Part shown: piece after piece, positions 1 to 8,727 of the stretch | Position numbering within the stretch: the first letter of the stretch is position 1 | Layout: every line of letters begins with the position of its first letter | Origin: Janthinobacterium sp. | GTDB taxonomy: Bacteria; Pseudomonadota; Gammaproteobacteria; Burkholderiales; Burkholderiaceae_D | Assembly: GCA_003133225.1 (NCBI GenBank) | Contig: PKWL01000156.1 | Span: forward strand, 1-64,000 | Direction of reading: 5' to 3' | Length of the DNA stretch: 64,000 nucleotides | Made by a program: the position numbers and the translations under genes | The notes under the pieces: generated by a model | The model's input: the letters and a program-made list of their open reading frames with translations, nothing else | Database searches by the model: none | Told to the model about the DNA's origin: nothing

Positions 1-494
1 AAGTCCGACAGGCTCCTAGGGCGGTTGTGCCAGCAAACAGTGCCAGAATATCCGGCTGGCAAAATTTGGCTTGAATATTTTACGTCGTGAACTATAGTGA
101 AAGTGTAAAGCATTTAAAGGGGGACGAGATACATCATCTATTTTTGCCAGTACAGCCTAGATGTATGCTAGAAGAACTACCGACCGCATCTTGATGCGGC
201 ATTGAGAGAATTACAATTCCTCACAGTAGTCCTGCAATTGGGGACAGAAGATAGCGGCGCAATGCCGCTGTTTTCGTTGTGCGCCAAGAATCTTGGCGCT
301 GTAAATTGGAGCCTAAGTTGGAACCATAAGGCCGGGACTGTCTCGTAAGGCTGCTCTTTGAGTTGCCCGTTCACCCGGCAGCGCAGCATGGGGCAGGAAA
401 CCTGGGCAGAAAACCTGACAACCGCCAGCGCCACGGTCATAACGTCCACGGTCATGACTTGCTTGTGGCCGCACGCAGGGCGACCATAGGCAAA
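1..494. other. Gene-poor, AT-richer left edge with hairpins
   Basis: No convincing coding region is visible here. The first ~300 bases look clearly less GC-rich than the rest of the window. Three short perfect inverted repeats lie close together: CCGCATC/GATGCGG at about 184-199, AGCGGC/GCCGCT at about 253-269, and GCGCCAAG/CTTGGCGC at 281-299. They could be terminators or folded RNA belonging to a gene left of the window, or debris of a mobile element. I cannot assign them. Confidence 0.35.
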
Positions 495-878
495 CTAACA
501 GCTCGCCCCCATTAACCGCGCGTGCGGGTCGAGGCGTACTTGCGCGTCGTCCCGCGCATGTTCTCTGGCAAGCATCGATTCGTGCCGCGGCAGCTGGTCG
601 GCTGGATCCGCCTCGTCCATGCCGTCGGCGCCAAAGCCGCCAGCGGCCAGCCATGCCATGAAATGGGCGTGCGCGGCGTCGTGCCAGCGCGCCTGGCTGC
701 TCGGGCGCAAGGCTTTTTCCACCTGCATCTCAATTTCGCTATGACCACTGGTCCAACGGGCCAACGCTACCCGCGTGCTGTGCATGGCCGCTTGCTCGCT
801 CGCCCGTTGGCGGCGGGCGTCTGCTGCTGCTGCTGGTGTGACTGCGCCAAAAAAAACTTCTTCTTTGAACTGTGACAT
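495..878 (-). CDS. Small hypothetical protein (127 aa)
   Basis: Not recognised. The start is placed at the ATG giving MSQFKEEVFFGAV because AAGGA lies about five bases upstream; the longer track ORF (to 905) lacks this. The product is hydrophilic, without signal peptide or membrane segment, rich in Ala, Arg, His and Asp, with a helical-looking centre. An 8-bp inverted repeat (CTTAACGC/GCGTTAAG) lies 33 bases upstream and could be its operator. The gene stands alone, divergent from rsuA. Coding status rests on the ribosome binding site and open frame only. Confidence 0.4.
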   Translation of the reverse strand: MSQFKEEVFFGAVTPAAAADARRQRASEQAAMHSTRVALARWTSGHSEIEMQVEKALRPSSQARWHDAAHAHFMAWLAAGGFGADGMDEADPADQLPRHESMLAREHARDDAQVRLDPHARLMGASC

Positions 879-1257
879 ACGGATCCTTGGAGAACAGCTC
901 TGCAATGGTTCTTAACGCTATCCGGTAAATCCTAACGCGTTAAGCCGATTCCTACACAAGACAGAGTGTAACGACGAATTTTCGAAGGCAATTGATCTGG
1001 CTCAAAGAGAATGCCTAAACATCGGCACAATCGTGCATGCGCAAGACGTTTTTTTCTCTCACAGTTTAAGAGCCGTGCCGGAATTGATCGTCGCGTCCGA
1101 AAAACCACACGCCAGATGTTACTTAAATGCATGCCGGCACGTGCCGTGGCAGGGGCGCAATCGGCGGCGCGGAAACAGGGCCCATCCTGACCCGCGTCGC
1201 CCAAGATAGGGCCGGGGCCGCCTTCTCGGCCGATGCCCGTTCTGGTACAGTCTCGCC
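879..1257. other. Intergenic region between hypothetical gene and rsuA
   Basis: A divergent spacer without a credible gene; the ORFs called here run out of rsuA antisense. It should hold the promoters of the small minus-strand gene and of rsuA. The only distinct element is the inverted repeat at 911-944, listed separately. No sigma-70 promoter stands out. Confidence 0.4.
911..944. promoter_or_regulatory. Inverted repeat, possible operator
   Basis: CTTAACGC (911-918) and GCGTTAAG (937-944) are perfect inverted arms separated by 18 bases. They sit just upstream of the minus-strand hypothetical gene, where a dimeric repressor could bind. No specific regulator family is recognised. Confidence 0.3.
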
Positions 1258-1974
1258 ATGAGCAAATTATCCCTAGACCGCATCCTGCAATCGCAGGGTT
1301 TTGGCACACGTAAATATTGTCGCACCCTCATCGAGGATGGCGAGGTGAGCATCAATGGCGTCGCCGCCAGCGATTACCGTGTCAGCCTCGACACCGACCA
1401 GCTCGTGCTCGACGTTTTCGACGAGCCGTGGCTCTACCGCGAGCATGTGTATCTCGCGCTCAACAAGCCCGCCAATTTTGAGTGCTCGCGCAAGCCCAGC
1501 CACCACCCGGGCGTGCTGACCTTGTTGCCAGAGCAATTTACCTGGCGCGAAGTGCAACCGGTAGGGCGCCTCGATCACGATACGACGGGCCTGTTGCTGA
1601 TGTCGGACGATGGCCAATTCATACATGCCCAATCCTCGCCCAAGCGTCACGTTCCCAAGATTTACCTGGCCACCACAGAGGAGCCCGTGACCTGCGAATT
1701 GATCGCCCTGCTGCTCTCCGGCGTGCAGCTGCAAGACGAAGTGGCGCCGCTGGCCGCGCTGGTGTGCGAAAAGCGCGCTCCGCACGTGCTCGAAATCGTG
1801 CTGGAACAGGGCAAATACCACCAAGTCAAGCGCATGCTGGCGGCCGCCGGCCACCACTGCAGCGCTTTGCACCGGGCCGCAATCGGCAATTTGACCTTGG
1901 AATCGCTTGCCTTAGACGAGGGCGAGTGGTGTTATCTCGATCAGACTCAGCTGGACCAATTGGCGTCGCTCTAA
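1258..1974 (+). CDS. rsuA: 16S rRNA pseudouridine synthase (RsuA family)
   Basis: Isomerises a uridine in small-subunit rRNA (U516 in E. coli) to pseudouridine during ribosome assembly. The N-terminal ~60 residues look like an S4 RNA-binding domain (LSLDRILQSQGFGTRKYCRTLI). The catalytic domain follows, with the family motif GRLDHDTTGLLL carrying the catalytic Asp near residue 106, and a C-terminal GKYHQVKRMLAAAGH element. The length of 238 aa is normal for RsuA. RluE/RluB relatives share this fold, so the exact target is inferred. Monocistronic, upstream of the flagellar locus and functionally unrelated to it. Confidence 0.88.
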   Translation: MSKLSLDRILQSQGFGTRKYCRTLIEDGEVSINGVAASDYRVSLDTDQLVLDVFDEPWLYREHVYLALNKPANFECSRKPSHHPGVLTLLPEQFTWREVQPVGRLDHDTTGLLLMSDDGQFIHAQSSPKRHVPKIYLATTEEPVTCELIALLLSGVQLQDEVAPLAALVCEKRAPHVLEIVLEQGKYHQVKRMLAAAGHHCSALHRAAIGNLTLESLALDEGEWCYLDQTQLDQLASL

Positions 1975-2236
1975 GAAGGCGTCGCGGGCGCAACGCCATG
2001 CTGCGCCTTGATCGACTTTTCTTTCCTATTGAAACTGGCAACATTCTAGGACGGCGCGTGGGTCCCGGTCGGCTGCTGCGCCGGGCTTGCCACAATTTCC
2101 ATTAGGTTTCCATTAGGTAACACGGAACAGGAGGATCTTTCCGCGTTTGTTCCGCCGATGGCGCCGCCCCGGCCGCGCCAATAATGGCATGCTCCCAGTG
2201 TGCTTTCTGTGCGCATAGGGATAACGGGAACGGACC

Positions 2237-3415
2237 ATGGCAGAAGATAGCGACGCAGAAAAGACTGAATCCGCATCCGCCAAGCGCCTCGAGCAGGCGC
2301 GTGAAGATGGCGACGTGCCGCGCTCGCGCGAGCTGGCCACGTTTACCGTGCTGATGGCGGCCGGCTGCACTCTTTGGTTCGCCGGAGAAGGGGTGGTGCG
2401 GCGCCTGATGGCCGCGCTGGTGTCGGGCCTGGCGCTTGACCGCGAGCAGATATTTAACTCCGATGTCCTGATCCACCGCGTCGTCAACGACGTCGGCAGC
2501 CTGCTGCTGTCGTGCCTGCCGCTAGCGGCGGTCGTGATGGCGGTCGGGCTGGCGACGCCGCTGCTGGTAGGCGGCTGGTTGTTTAGCGCAAAAGCCGTCT
2601 TGCCCAACTTCATGAAGATCAACCCCGTCAAGGGCTTGGCCAATATCGTGTCGCCGAACGCTCTCGTCGAATTGCTGAAAGCGATCGCCAAAACCATCGT
2701 CGTTGGCGTCGTCGCGTATCTCGTCGTCAGGCATCAAAGGGAGGCGGTGCTGGGGTTGTCGGTCGAGCCGCTGCGATCGGGCAGCGCCCATCTCGTTAGC
2801 TTGCTCATCAGCGCCTTCTTGACCATTGTCGGCGCGCTCGGCCTGATCGCCGCCATCGACGCGCCGTACCAGATCTGGCATTACGCCAACAAGCTCAAGA
2901 TGACGCGCCAGGAATTGCGCCAGGAAACCAGGGAGTCCGATGGTAACCCGCAAGTGAAAGCGAAGATCCGCCAGATGCAGCGCGCCATGGCCAAGCGGCG
3001 CATGATGGCGGCCGTGCCCACGGCCGACGTGGTGGTCACCAACCCGACCCACTATGCCGTGGCGCTGAAATACGCCGACGGGGCGCGCGGCGCGCCGCAA
3101 GTCGTGGCCAAGGGCAGCGACGAAGTGGCGCAAAAAATCCGTGAAATTGCCCGCGCCAACAAGGTCGCTATCCTGGAAGCGCCGGCGCTGGCGCGCGCGC
3201 TGCATAAGCATACGGACATCGGCGACGAGATCCCGGAGGCGCTGTACGCGGCGGTGGCCGAAGTGCTGGCCTACGTGTTCCAGTTGCGCTCGTTTGGCAA
3301 GAACGGCGGCGCCCGTCCCGAGCGGCCGACCAAGCTGGCCGTGCCGCCGGAACTGGACCCGCAAAACCCGGCCTCGCAAACAAAGATGGACACGAATAAA
3401 GGAAGCACGCCATGA
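2237..3415 (+). CDS. flhB: Flagellar export switch protein FlhB
   Basis: Inner-membrane component of the flagellar type III export apparatus that switches substrate class from rod/hook to filament proteins. The N-terminal half (to about residue 215) has four hydrophobic segments. The cytoplasmic half contains the autocleavage motif NPTH at residues 269-272, in the context VVVTNPTHYAVALKY. The N-terminus (AEDSDAEKTESASAKRLEQAREDGDVPRS) is typical of the family. At 392 aa it is slightly long owing to a Pro/Lys-rich tail. It heads the flhB-flhA pair and overlaps flhA by ATGA. A 260-base spacer separates it from rsuA. A separate FhlB paralogue of its C-terminal domain lies near 41 kb. Confidence 0.97.
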   Translation: MAEDSDAEKTESASAKRLEQAREDGDVPRSRELATFTVLMAAGCTLWFAGEGVVRRLMAALVSGLALDREQIFNSDVLIHRVVNDVGSLLLSCLPLAAVVMAVGLATPLLVGGWLFSAKAVLPNFMKINPVKGLANIVSPNALVELLKAIAKTIVVGVVAYLVVRHQREAVLGLSVEPLRSGSAHLVSLLISAFLTIVGALGLIAAIDAPYQIWHYANKLKMTRQELRQETRESDGNPQVKAKIRQMQRAMAKRRMMAAVPTADVVVTNPTHYAVALKYADGARGAPQVVAKGSDEVAQKIREIARANKVAILEAPALARALHKHTDIGDEIPEALYAAVAEVLAYVFQLRSFGKNGGARPERPTKLAVPPELDPQNPASQTKMDTNKGSTP

Positions 3416-5511
3416 ACACTTTGAAAATGCCGGCCTGGCTAAGCGCAATGTCGGGCGGTGGCAAAGGGGTGGCCGCACCGATCATCATCGTCATGCTGCT
3501 GTCCATGATGGTCTTGCCTTTGCCGGCCTTCGTGCTCGACATCTTCTTTAGCTTTAACATCGCGTTGGCCATCATCGTTTTGCTCACCAGCTTGTATACG
3601 GTCAAGCCGCTCGATTTCATGGCCTTTCCGACCGTTTTGCTGGTCAGTACCATGCTGCGCCTGTCGCTCAACGTGGCATCGACGCGGGTCGTGCTAACTG
3701 AAGGCCATACCGGCGCCGACGCGGCCGGCAAGGTGATCGAAGCTTTCGGCCACTTCCTCATCGGCGGCAACTACACGGTCGGTATCGTCGTCTTCATTAT
3801 CTTGACCATCATTAACTTCACCGTCGTGACCAAGGGCGCAGGCCGGATCGCCGAAGTGGGTGCCCGTTTCGCGCTGGACGCGATGCCGGGCAAGCAGATG
3901 GCGATCGATGCCGACCTGAATGCGGGCTTGATCGCCGAGAACGAGGCGCGCCGGCGCCGCACCGAAGTGGCGCAGGAAGCTGAATTTTACGGCGCCATGG
4001 ACGGTGCCAGCAAATATGTGCGCGGCGATGCCGTGGCCGGCATCATGGTCACCGTGATCAACATCGTCGGCGGCTTGATCGTCGGTCTGCTGCAGCACGA
4101 CATGGGTTTTGCGGAGGCGCTCAAGAACTACACCTTGCTCGCCATCGGCGACGGCCTGGTGGCGCAAATTCCATCCTTGATCATCTCGACGGCGGCCGGT
4201 ATCGTCGTCTCCCGCGTGGCGAGTGAACAAGATATCGGAACCCAGCTCGTGGGCCAGCTGTTCGCCAAGCCGCAAGTGCTGTATATCACGGCCGGCATCA
4301 TCGGCGGCATGGGATTGATTCCCGGCATGCCCAACTTCGTGTTCCTGCTGCTAGCGGCGGTGCTGGGCGGCTCGGCTTACCTCCTAAGTAAGCGTGCCCA
4401 GGAGGTGGCGCGGGTGGGATCCCTAGAGTCAGCGGCCGCGGCCTTGCCGGCGCCGGCGCCGGAGCAGGAAGAAGCGAGCTGGCAAGACATCATGCCCGTC
4501 GACACGCTGGGGCTGGAAGTGGGCTACCGCCTGATTCCGCTAGTCGACAAGACTCAAGGCGGCGAGTTGCTCAAGCGCATCAAAGGCATACGCAAAAAAT
4601 TTGCCCAGGATGTCGGTTTCCTGGCGCCGCCGGTGCATATCCGCGACAACCTGGAATTAAAGCCATCGGCTTACCGCATCACTCTGAAGGGCGTCGAAAT
4701 GGGTAGCGGCGAGGCCTTCAGCGGCCAGTTCTTGGCCATCAACCCGGGCATGGCGAGCGGCGTCTTGCCGGGCGTTCTGACCAGCGATCCCGCCTTCGGT
4801 CTGCCCGCGACGTGGATCGAGGCCGGGTTGCGCGACCAAGCCTCGAGCATGGGCTATACCGTGGTCGACACGGGCACCGTGGTGGCGACTCATTTGAATC
4901 ATCTGATCACGAGCCATGCCGCGGAACTGCTGGGCCGGGCCGAAGTGCAAGCGCTGCTCGACCATCTGGGCAAGGAGGCGCCCAAGCTGGTGGAAGACCT
5001 GGTGCCAAAACTGGTCTCCTTGTCGACGCTGCAAAAAGTCCTGCAAAACCTGCTCGTCGAAGGCGTGCATATCCGCGACATGCGCTCCATCATCGAAACC
5101 CTGGCCGAGCACGCCGTGCATACCCAGGACGCGAATGAACTAACGGCACTGGTGCGCATTGCCCTGGGGCGGGCCATCGTGCAGCAGCTATTTCCGGGCG
5201 CGGCCGAATTGTCCGTCATGAGCCTCGATAATCGCCTCGAGCGCCTGCTGATGCAAGCCTTGGCGGCCAGCGGGCCGGACGGGGCCGGAATCGAGCCGGG
5301 CCTGGCCGATACCATTGCGCTGCAGGCCGGTCAAGCCTGCGCCAAGCAAGAGGCGCTGGGCTTGACGCCCGTGCTTCTGGTGCCGGGGCCGCTGCGCTCC
5401 TTGCTGTCGCGCTTCCTGCACCGCGCCTTGCCGCAAATGAAAGTGTTGTCCCACTCCGAGATCCCGGAAACCAAGACGATACGGGTCACGGCGCTCGTGG
5501 GCGCGCAGTAG
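3412..5511 (+). CDS. flhA: Flagellar export gate protein FlhA
   Basis: Largest membrane protein of the flagellar type III export gate. It couples proton flow to export and docks chaperone-substrate complexes through its cytoplasmic domain. The N-terminal ~330 residues carry the multiple transmembrane helices and the FHIPEP loop (GRIAEVGARFALDAMPGKQMAIDADLNAG, near residue 145). The remainder is the cytosolic FlhA-C domain. The 699 aa length matches the family. The start overlaps the flhB stop (ATGA), so translation is probably coupled. Confidence 0.97.
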   Translation: MNTLKMPAWLSAMSGGGKGVAAPIIIVMLLSMMVLPLPAFVLDIFFSFNIALAIIVLLTSLYTVKPLDFMAFPTVLLVSTMLRLSLNVASTRVVLTEGHTGADAAGKVIEAFGHFLIGGNYTVGIVVFIILTIINFTVVTKGAGRIAEVGARFALDAMPGKQMAIDADLNAGLIAENEARRRRTEVAQEAEFYGAMDGASKYVRGDAVAGIMVTVINIVGGLIVGLLQHDMGFAEALKNYTLLAIGDGLVAQIPSLIISTAAGIVVSRVASEQDIGTQLVGQLFAKPQVLYITAGIIGGMGLIPGMPNFVFLLLAAVLGGSAYLLSKRAQEVARVGSLESAAAALPAPAPEQEEASWQDIMPVDTLGLEVGYRLIPLVDKTQGGELLKRIKGIRKKFAQDVGFLAPPVHIRDNLELKPSAYRITLKGVEMGSGEAFSGQFLAINPGMASGVLPGVLTSDPAFGLPATWIEAGLRDQASSMGYTVVDTGTVVATHLNHLITSHAAELLGRAEVQALLDHLGKEAPKLVEDLVPKLVSLSTLQKVLQNLLVEGVHIRDMRSIIETLAEHAVHTQDANELTALVRIALGRAIVQQLFPGAAELSVMSLDNRLERLLMQALAASGPDGAGIEPGLADTIALQAGQACAKQEALGLTPVLLVPGPLRSLLSRFLHRALPQMKVLSHSEIPETKTIRVTALVGAQ

Positions 5512-5821
5512 AGGCGTCCTCACGTCCTCAAACAGCGCCCTATTTTGGCGCGCCCCAGTTTGCCATCGGCGAGCTGCGCGATCGTTTCTCGAACGCGTTG
5601 GAGAAGCCTGTTAGGAGAGCGCGCTTAGCCAGGCGTCCGACCGGATCGAGCACCGCCAAGGGCGGGGCTAGGGCGGCGCCGAGTAGCTAAGCGGCAAAGT
5701 TGAAATGCGGGCCATTTTGGCGCCTGTTCCATCGATCGCATGCCTCATGCATCGTCAATAATCGACCTGTCAGATCATTTTGCGCCTCATGTCGTAGGCG
5801 CGCTGCGCGTAACAGGAGTAC
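5512..5821. other. Spacer between flhA and flhF
   Basis: About 310 bases with no credible ORF. A weak GCGCC/GGCGC hairpin follows flhA (around 5535-5555) but lacks a T-run. The strong AGGAG at 5814-5818 belongs to flhF. A promoter for flhF-flhG-fliA is expected here, but I could not identify one by consensus. Confidence 0.4.
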
Positions 5822-7159
5822 ATGATGGCCCAACAGAACGATGCAAGCTCCCCGCAAGCTCCCCACCACAGCGGGGGGGCGCCCTTGAACGTGCAAAAAT
5901 TCACGGCCGCGACGTCGCGCGAGGCGCTGCGCAAGGTGCGTGAGGCGCTCGGCCCGGATGCTGTCATCTTGTCGAACCGTCCCACCGATGGCATGGTCGA
6001 GATCCTGGCGCTGGCCAATGACGACATGGCCTCGCTGGCGCCGTTTGCGGGCGCGTCCGACATGACGCCGGCGCGCTCGCACCATGGCGCCCCGTTGGCG
6101 CCGCGCCAGCCGGCTGCCGGCCTCGACATGGCGCACATGTCGCAGCTGATGGCGGCCGCCGTAGCGCAGGCCAAGGACAGCGCAGCCGTCGAAATGAGCG
6201 GCATGATGAGCGAGATTCGCGCCATGCGCGGCATGATGGAAACCCAGCTAGCTGAAATTTCCTGGGGCTCGGTTCAGCAGCGCGAGCCGCAAAAAGCGGC
6301 CGTTTTGCGGCAGATGCTGGCCGCCGGTTTCAGCGCCAGCCTGGCCCGTTATCTGATCGAAAAGCTGCCGCCCGGACGCGACGCCCAAGCCAGCCTGGCC
6401 TGGATCAAGAGCGTCTTGCAGCGCAACTTGAACACGGTCGCCAATGAAGACGCGATGCTCGAGCAGGGCGGGGTGTTCGCGCTGGTCGGCCCGACCGGCG
6501 TTGGCAAGACGACCAGCACGGCGAAACTGGCGGCGCGCTGCGTGATGCGCCACGGCGCCGAGCAGCTGGCCCTGATCACCACCGACGCCTACCGCATCGG
6601 CGCCCACGAACAGTTGCGCATCTACGGCAAGATCTTGGGCGTGATGGTCCATTCGGTGAAGGACGAGGCCGATCTGCGCATCGCCTTGCGCGAACTGAAA
6701 AACAAACATACGGTGCTGATCGATACGGTTGGCGTTAGCCAGCGCGACCAGATGGTGACCGAGCAGGTGGCCATGTTGCAAGGCAGCGGCGCCGACGTCA
6801 AGCGCTTGCTGTGCCTGAACGCGACCTCGACCCAGGAAACCTTGAACGAAGTGGTGCAAGCCTATCAGGGCAGCGGCCTCGCCGGCTGCATCATGACCAA
6901 GCTCGATGAAGCAGCCTCGATCGGCAATGTGCTCGACGTCGTGATCCGCCAAAAGCTCAAGCTGCATTACATCTCGAACGGCCAGCGCGTGCCGGAAGAC
7001 TTGCACCTGGCCGACAGCGCTTACCTGATCGACCGCGCCTTCAAACTCAAACGCGACGCCGCGGCCGCGCAGTATCTGGATGCGGAATTGCCGCTGCTGA
7101 TGGCGGGCGCCAGCCACGCCTGCAACGACCGTACCTTGCGCGAGGTTCATCTTGGCTAA
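5822..7159 (+). CDS. flhF: Flagellar SRP-type GTPase FlhF
   Basis: SRP-family GTPase that, with FlhG, sets the position and number of polar flagella in many bacteria. The N-terminal B domain (NVQKFTAATSREALRKVREALGPDAVILSNR) is followed by helical N and GTPase G domains. Visible G motifs are GPTGVGKTTSTAKLA (P-loop, near residue 223), TTDAYRIGAHEQL, DTVGVSQRD (usually DTAG) and TKLDEA. Two adjacent ATG codons exist; AGGAG lies 3 bases before the first and 6 before the second (5825), so the true start may be the second. The gene overlaps flhG by 8 bases. Confidence 0.96.
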   Translation: MMAQQNDASSPQAPHHSGGAPLNVQKFTAATSREALRKVREALGPDAVILSNRPTDGMVEILALANDDMASLAPFAGASDMTPARSHHGAPLAPRQPAAGLDMAHMSQLMAAAVAQAKDSAAVEMSGMMSEIRAMRGMMETQLAEISWGSVQQREPQKAAVLRQMLAAGFSASLARYLIEKLPPGRDAQASLAWIKSVLQRNLNTVANEDAMLEQGGVFALVGPTGVGKTTSTAKLAARCVMRHGAEQLALITTDAYRIGAHEQLRIYGKILGVMVHSVKDEADLRIALRELKNKHTVLIDTVGVSQRDQMVTEQVAMLQGSGADVKRLLCLNATSTQETLNEVVQAYQGSGLAGCIMTKLDEAASIGNVLDVVIRQKLKLHYISNGQRVPEDLHLADSAYLIDRAFKLKRDAAAAQYLDAELPLLMAGASHACNDRTLREVHLG

Positions 7160-7979
7160 TTTCGATTTCGACCAGGCCGAGGGCCTGCGCCGGATGTTAG
7201 CTGGCCCCAAGCCGCGCATCGTCACCTTCTTGTCGGCCACACCGCAAGACGACAAAGGCGCCATGCTGGTCAATCTGGGCGCCTCGCTGGCGCGTGCCGG
7301 CAACAACTTGTTGCTAGTGGATGCCGGCGCCAGCGCGCACGGCGTCGCCTCGCGCCTGGGCGTGGCGGGCGGCGCCAGCCTGCTCGACGTCGCGCGCCAG
7401 GAATGCGGCCTCAATCAGGTGATCCACCAGGTGCCACAGGGTTTCGGGGTGGTCTCGATGCTGCCCAATAGCGCGCGCGCGGCCGACCCTGACGAGGCGC
7501 GCCGCCTGGCCAAGGCGTTTGACGTGCTAGTCAAGCAGACCGGCATCGTGATCGTCGACGGCGACTTCGACGGCGCGACTTTTCCGGTGCCGATCATGGC
7601 GTCCTCCGAGATCGTGGTGCAAGTGTCCAGCAGCGCCACCTCGATCAAGGCCGCTTACTCCATGATCAAGCGCTTGAATCAGGAATTGGGGCGGCGCCCG
7701 TTCGGCATTCTGGTGACCGGGGCTTCCGAATTGGAAGCAAAGGTGGTATACGATAATATGGCGCAGGCGGCGAGCCGCTACTTGGCGGTCAACTTGACTT
7801 CCATGGGTTCGGTGCCGGCCGATGAATACCTGCACCGCGCGGCGCGACTGGGACGCGCCGTGGTCGATGCCTTTCCGCTGGCCGGGGCTTCGGTCGCGTT
7901 CCGCCAGCTGGCGGGGCGCTTCGCCCTCTCGGCGGTACCGTCTTTTCGCACTGGGAGCAACAGCCATTTTAGCGCCTAA
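7152..7979 (+). CDS. flhG: FlhG/FleN-type MinD-like protein with degenerate P-loop
   Basis: Homologue of the MinD/ParA ATPase FlhG (FleN, YlxH), which stimulates FlhF and limits flagellar number. The chosen TTG start preserves an N-terminal DQAEGLRRML segment, like the FlhF-activating motif of FlhG proteins; the next ATG would remove most of it. The MinD fold is recognisable (MLVNLGASLARAGNNLLLVDAG; IVIVDGDFDG). Yet where the deviant Walker A KGGVGKT is expected the sequence reads SATPQDDKGAM, with the GKT core absent. Nucleotide binding may therefore be altered or lost. Co-transcribed with flhF (8-bp overlap) and followed by fliA. Confidence 0.88.
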   Translation: MANFDFDQAEGLRRMLAGPKPRIVTFLSATPQDDKGAMLVNLGASLARAGNNLLLVDAGASAHGVASRLGVAGGASLLDVARQECGLNQVIHQVPQGFGVVSMLPNSARAADPDEARRLAKAFDVLVKQTGIVIVDGDFDGATFPVPIMASSEIVVQVSSSATSIKAAYSMIKRLNQELGRRPFGILVTGASELEAKVVYDNMAQAASRYLAVNLTSMGSVPADEYLHRAARLGRAVVDAFPLAGASVAFRQLAGRFALSAVPSFRTGSNSHFSA

Positions 7980-7992
7980 CCAAGCATAACCG

Positions 7993-8727
7993 ATGATGTA
8001 CACGGCCAAAGGGAAAACGGACAAGGATTATTTGCTGACGGAGCACATCCCGTTGGTAAAGCGTCTGGCGCACCAGATGAAAGCAAAATTGCCGCCTTCC
8101 GTGGAAGTGGACGATTTGGTGCAGGCCGGGATGATTGGCTTGCTCGACGCCATCAACCGCTACGAGGACACGCATGGCGCCCAGTTCGAGACCTATGCCG
8201 TCTTGCGTATCCGCGGCGCGATGTTAGACGAACTGCGCAGCAGCGACTGGATGCCGCGCAGCATGCGCCAGAACATGCGCAAGATCGAGGTGGCGATGAG
8301 CACCTTGCAGCAGCGCCTGGGCCATCCCCCCAGCGAATCGGAAGTGGCCAAGCTGCTCAACCTGTCGCTCACGGAGTACCAGGACATGCTCTCTGACGGT
8401 GGCGGCCACCAACTGGTGTATTACGAGGACTTCAAGGATCCCGACGGCAACGACAGCTTCCTCGACCGCCACTGCGTCGACACCGACAGCGATCCCTTGC
8501 GCGCGCTGCTCGACACGGATTTTCGCCAAGCCGTGATCGATGCGATCGACGCTTTGCCGCCGCGCGAGAAGATACTGATGGGCCTCTATTATGAACAGGA
8601 CTTAAATTTGAAGGAAATCGGAGCGGTGATGGGCGTGTCCGAGTCGCGCGTGTCGCAGCTCCATACCCAGGCCGTGGCGCGCCTGCGGTCCACATTGCGG
8701 GAGCAGGCTTGGACTGGGCCAGCGTAA
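7993..8727 (+). CDS. fliA: Flagellar sigma factor FliA (sigma-28)
   Basis: Alternative sigma factor directing late flagellar gene transcription, held inactive by FlgM until hook completion. Region 2 is clear (HIPLVKRLAHQMKAKLPPSVEVDDLVQAGMIGLLDAINRYE, then AQFETYAVLRIRGAMLDELRSSDWMPRSMR), followed by region 3 and region 4 (LPPREKILMGLYYEQDLNLKEIGAVMGVSESRVSQLHTQAVARLR). The length of 244 aa is usual. It lies 13 bases after flhG and overlaps motC by 19 bases. Its likely target promoter is the perfect sigma-28 site before flgM. Confidence 0.97.
   Translation: MMYTAKGKTDKDYLLTEHIPLVKRLAHQMKAKLPPSVEVDDLVQAGMIGLLDAINRYEDTHGAQFETYAVLRIRGAMLDELRSSDWMPRSMRQNMRKIEVAMSTLQQRLGHPPSESEVAKLLNLSLTEYQDMLSDGGGHQLVYYEDFKDPDGNDSFLDRHCVDTDSDPLRALLDTDFRQAVIDAIDALPPREKILMGLYYEQDLNLKEIGAVMGVSESRVSQLHTQAVARLRSTLREQAWTGPA

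Noticed and set aside
177-455. Minus-strand ORF of 92 aa at the left edge
   Set aside because: No recognisable family, crosses the hairpin cluster and has no ribosome binding site; composition unlike neighbouring genes.
2522-3478. Minus-strand ORF of 318 aa opposite flhB
   Set aside because: Antisense shadow of flhB; His/Arg-rich product.
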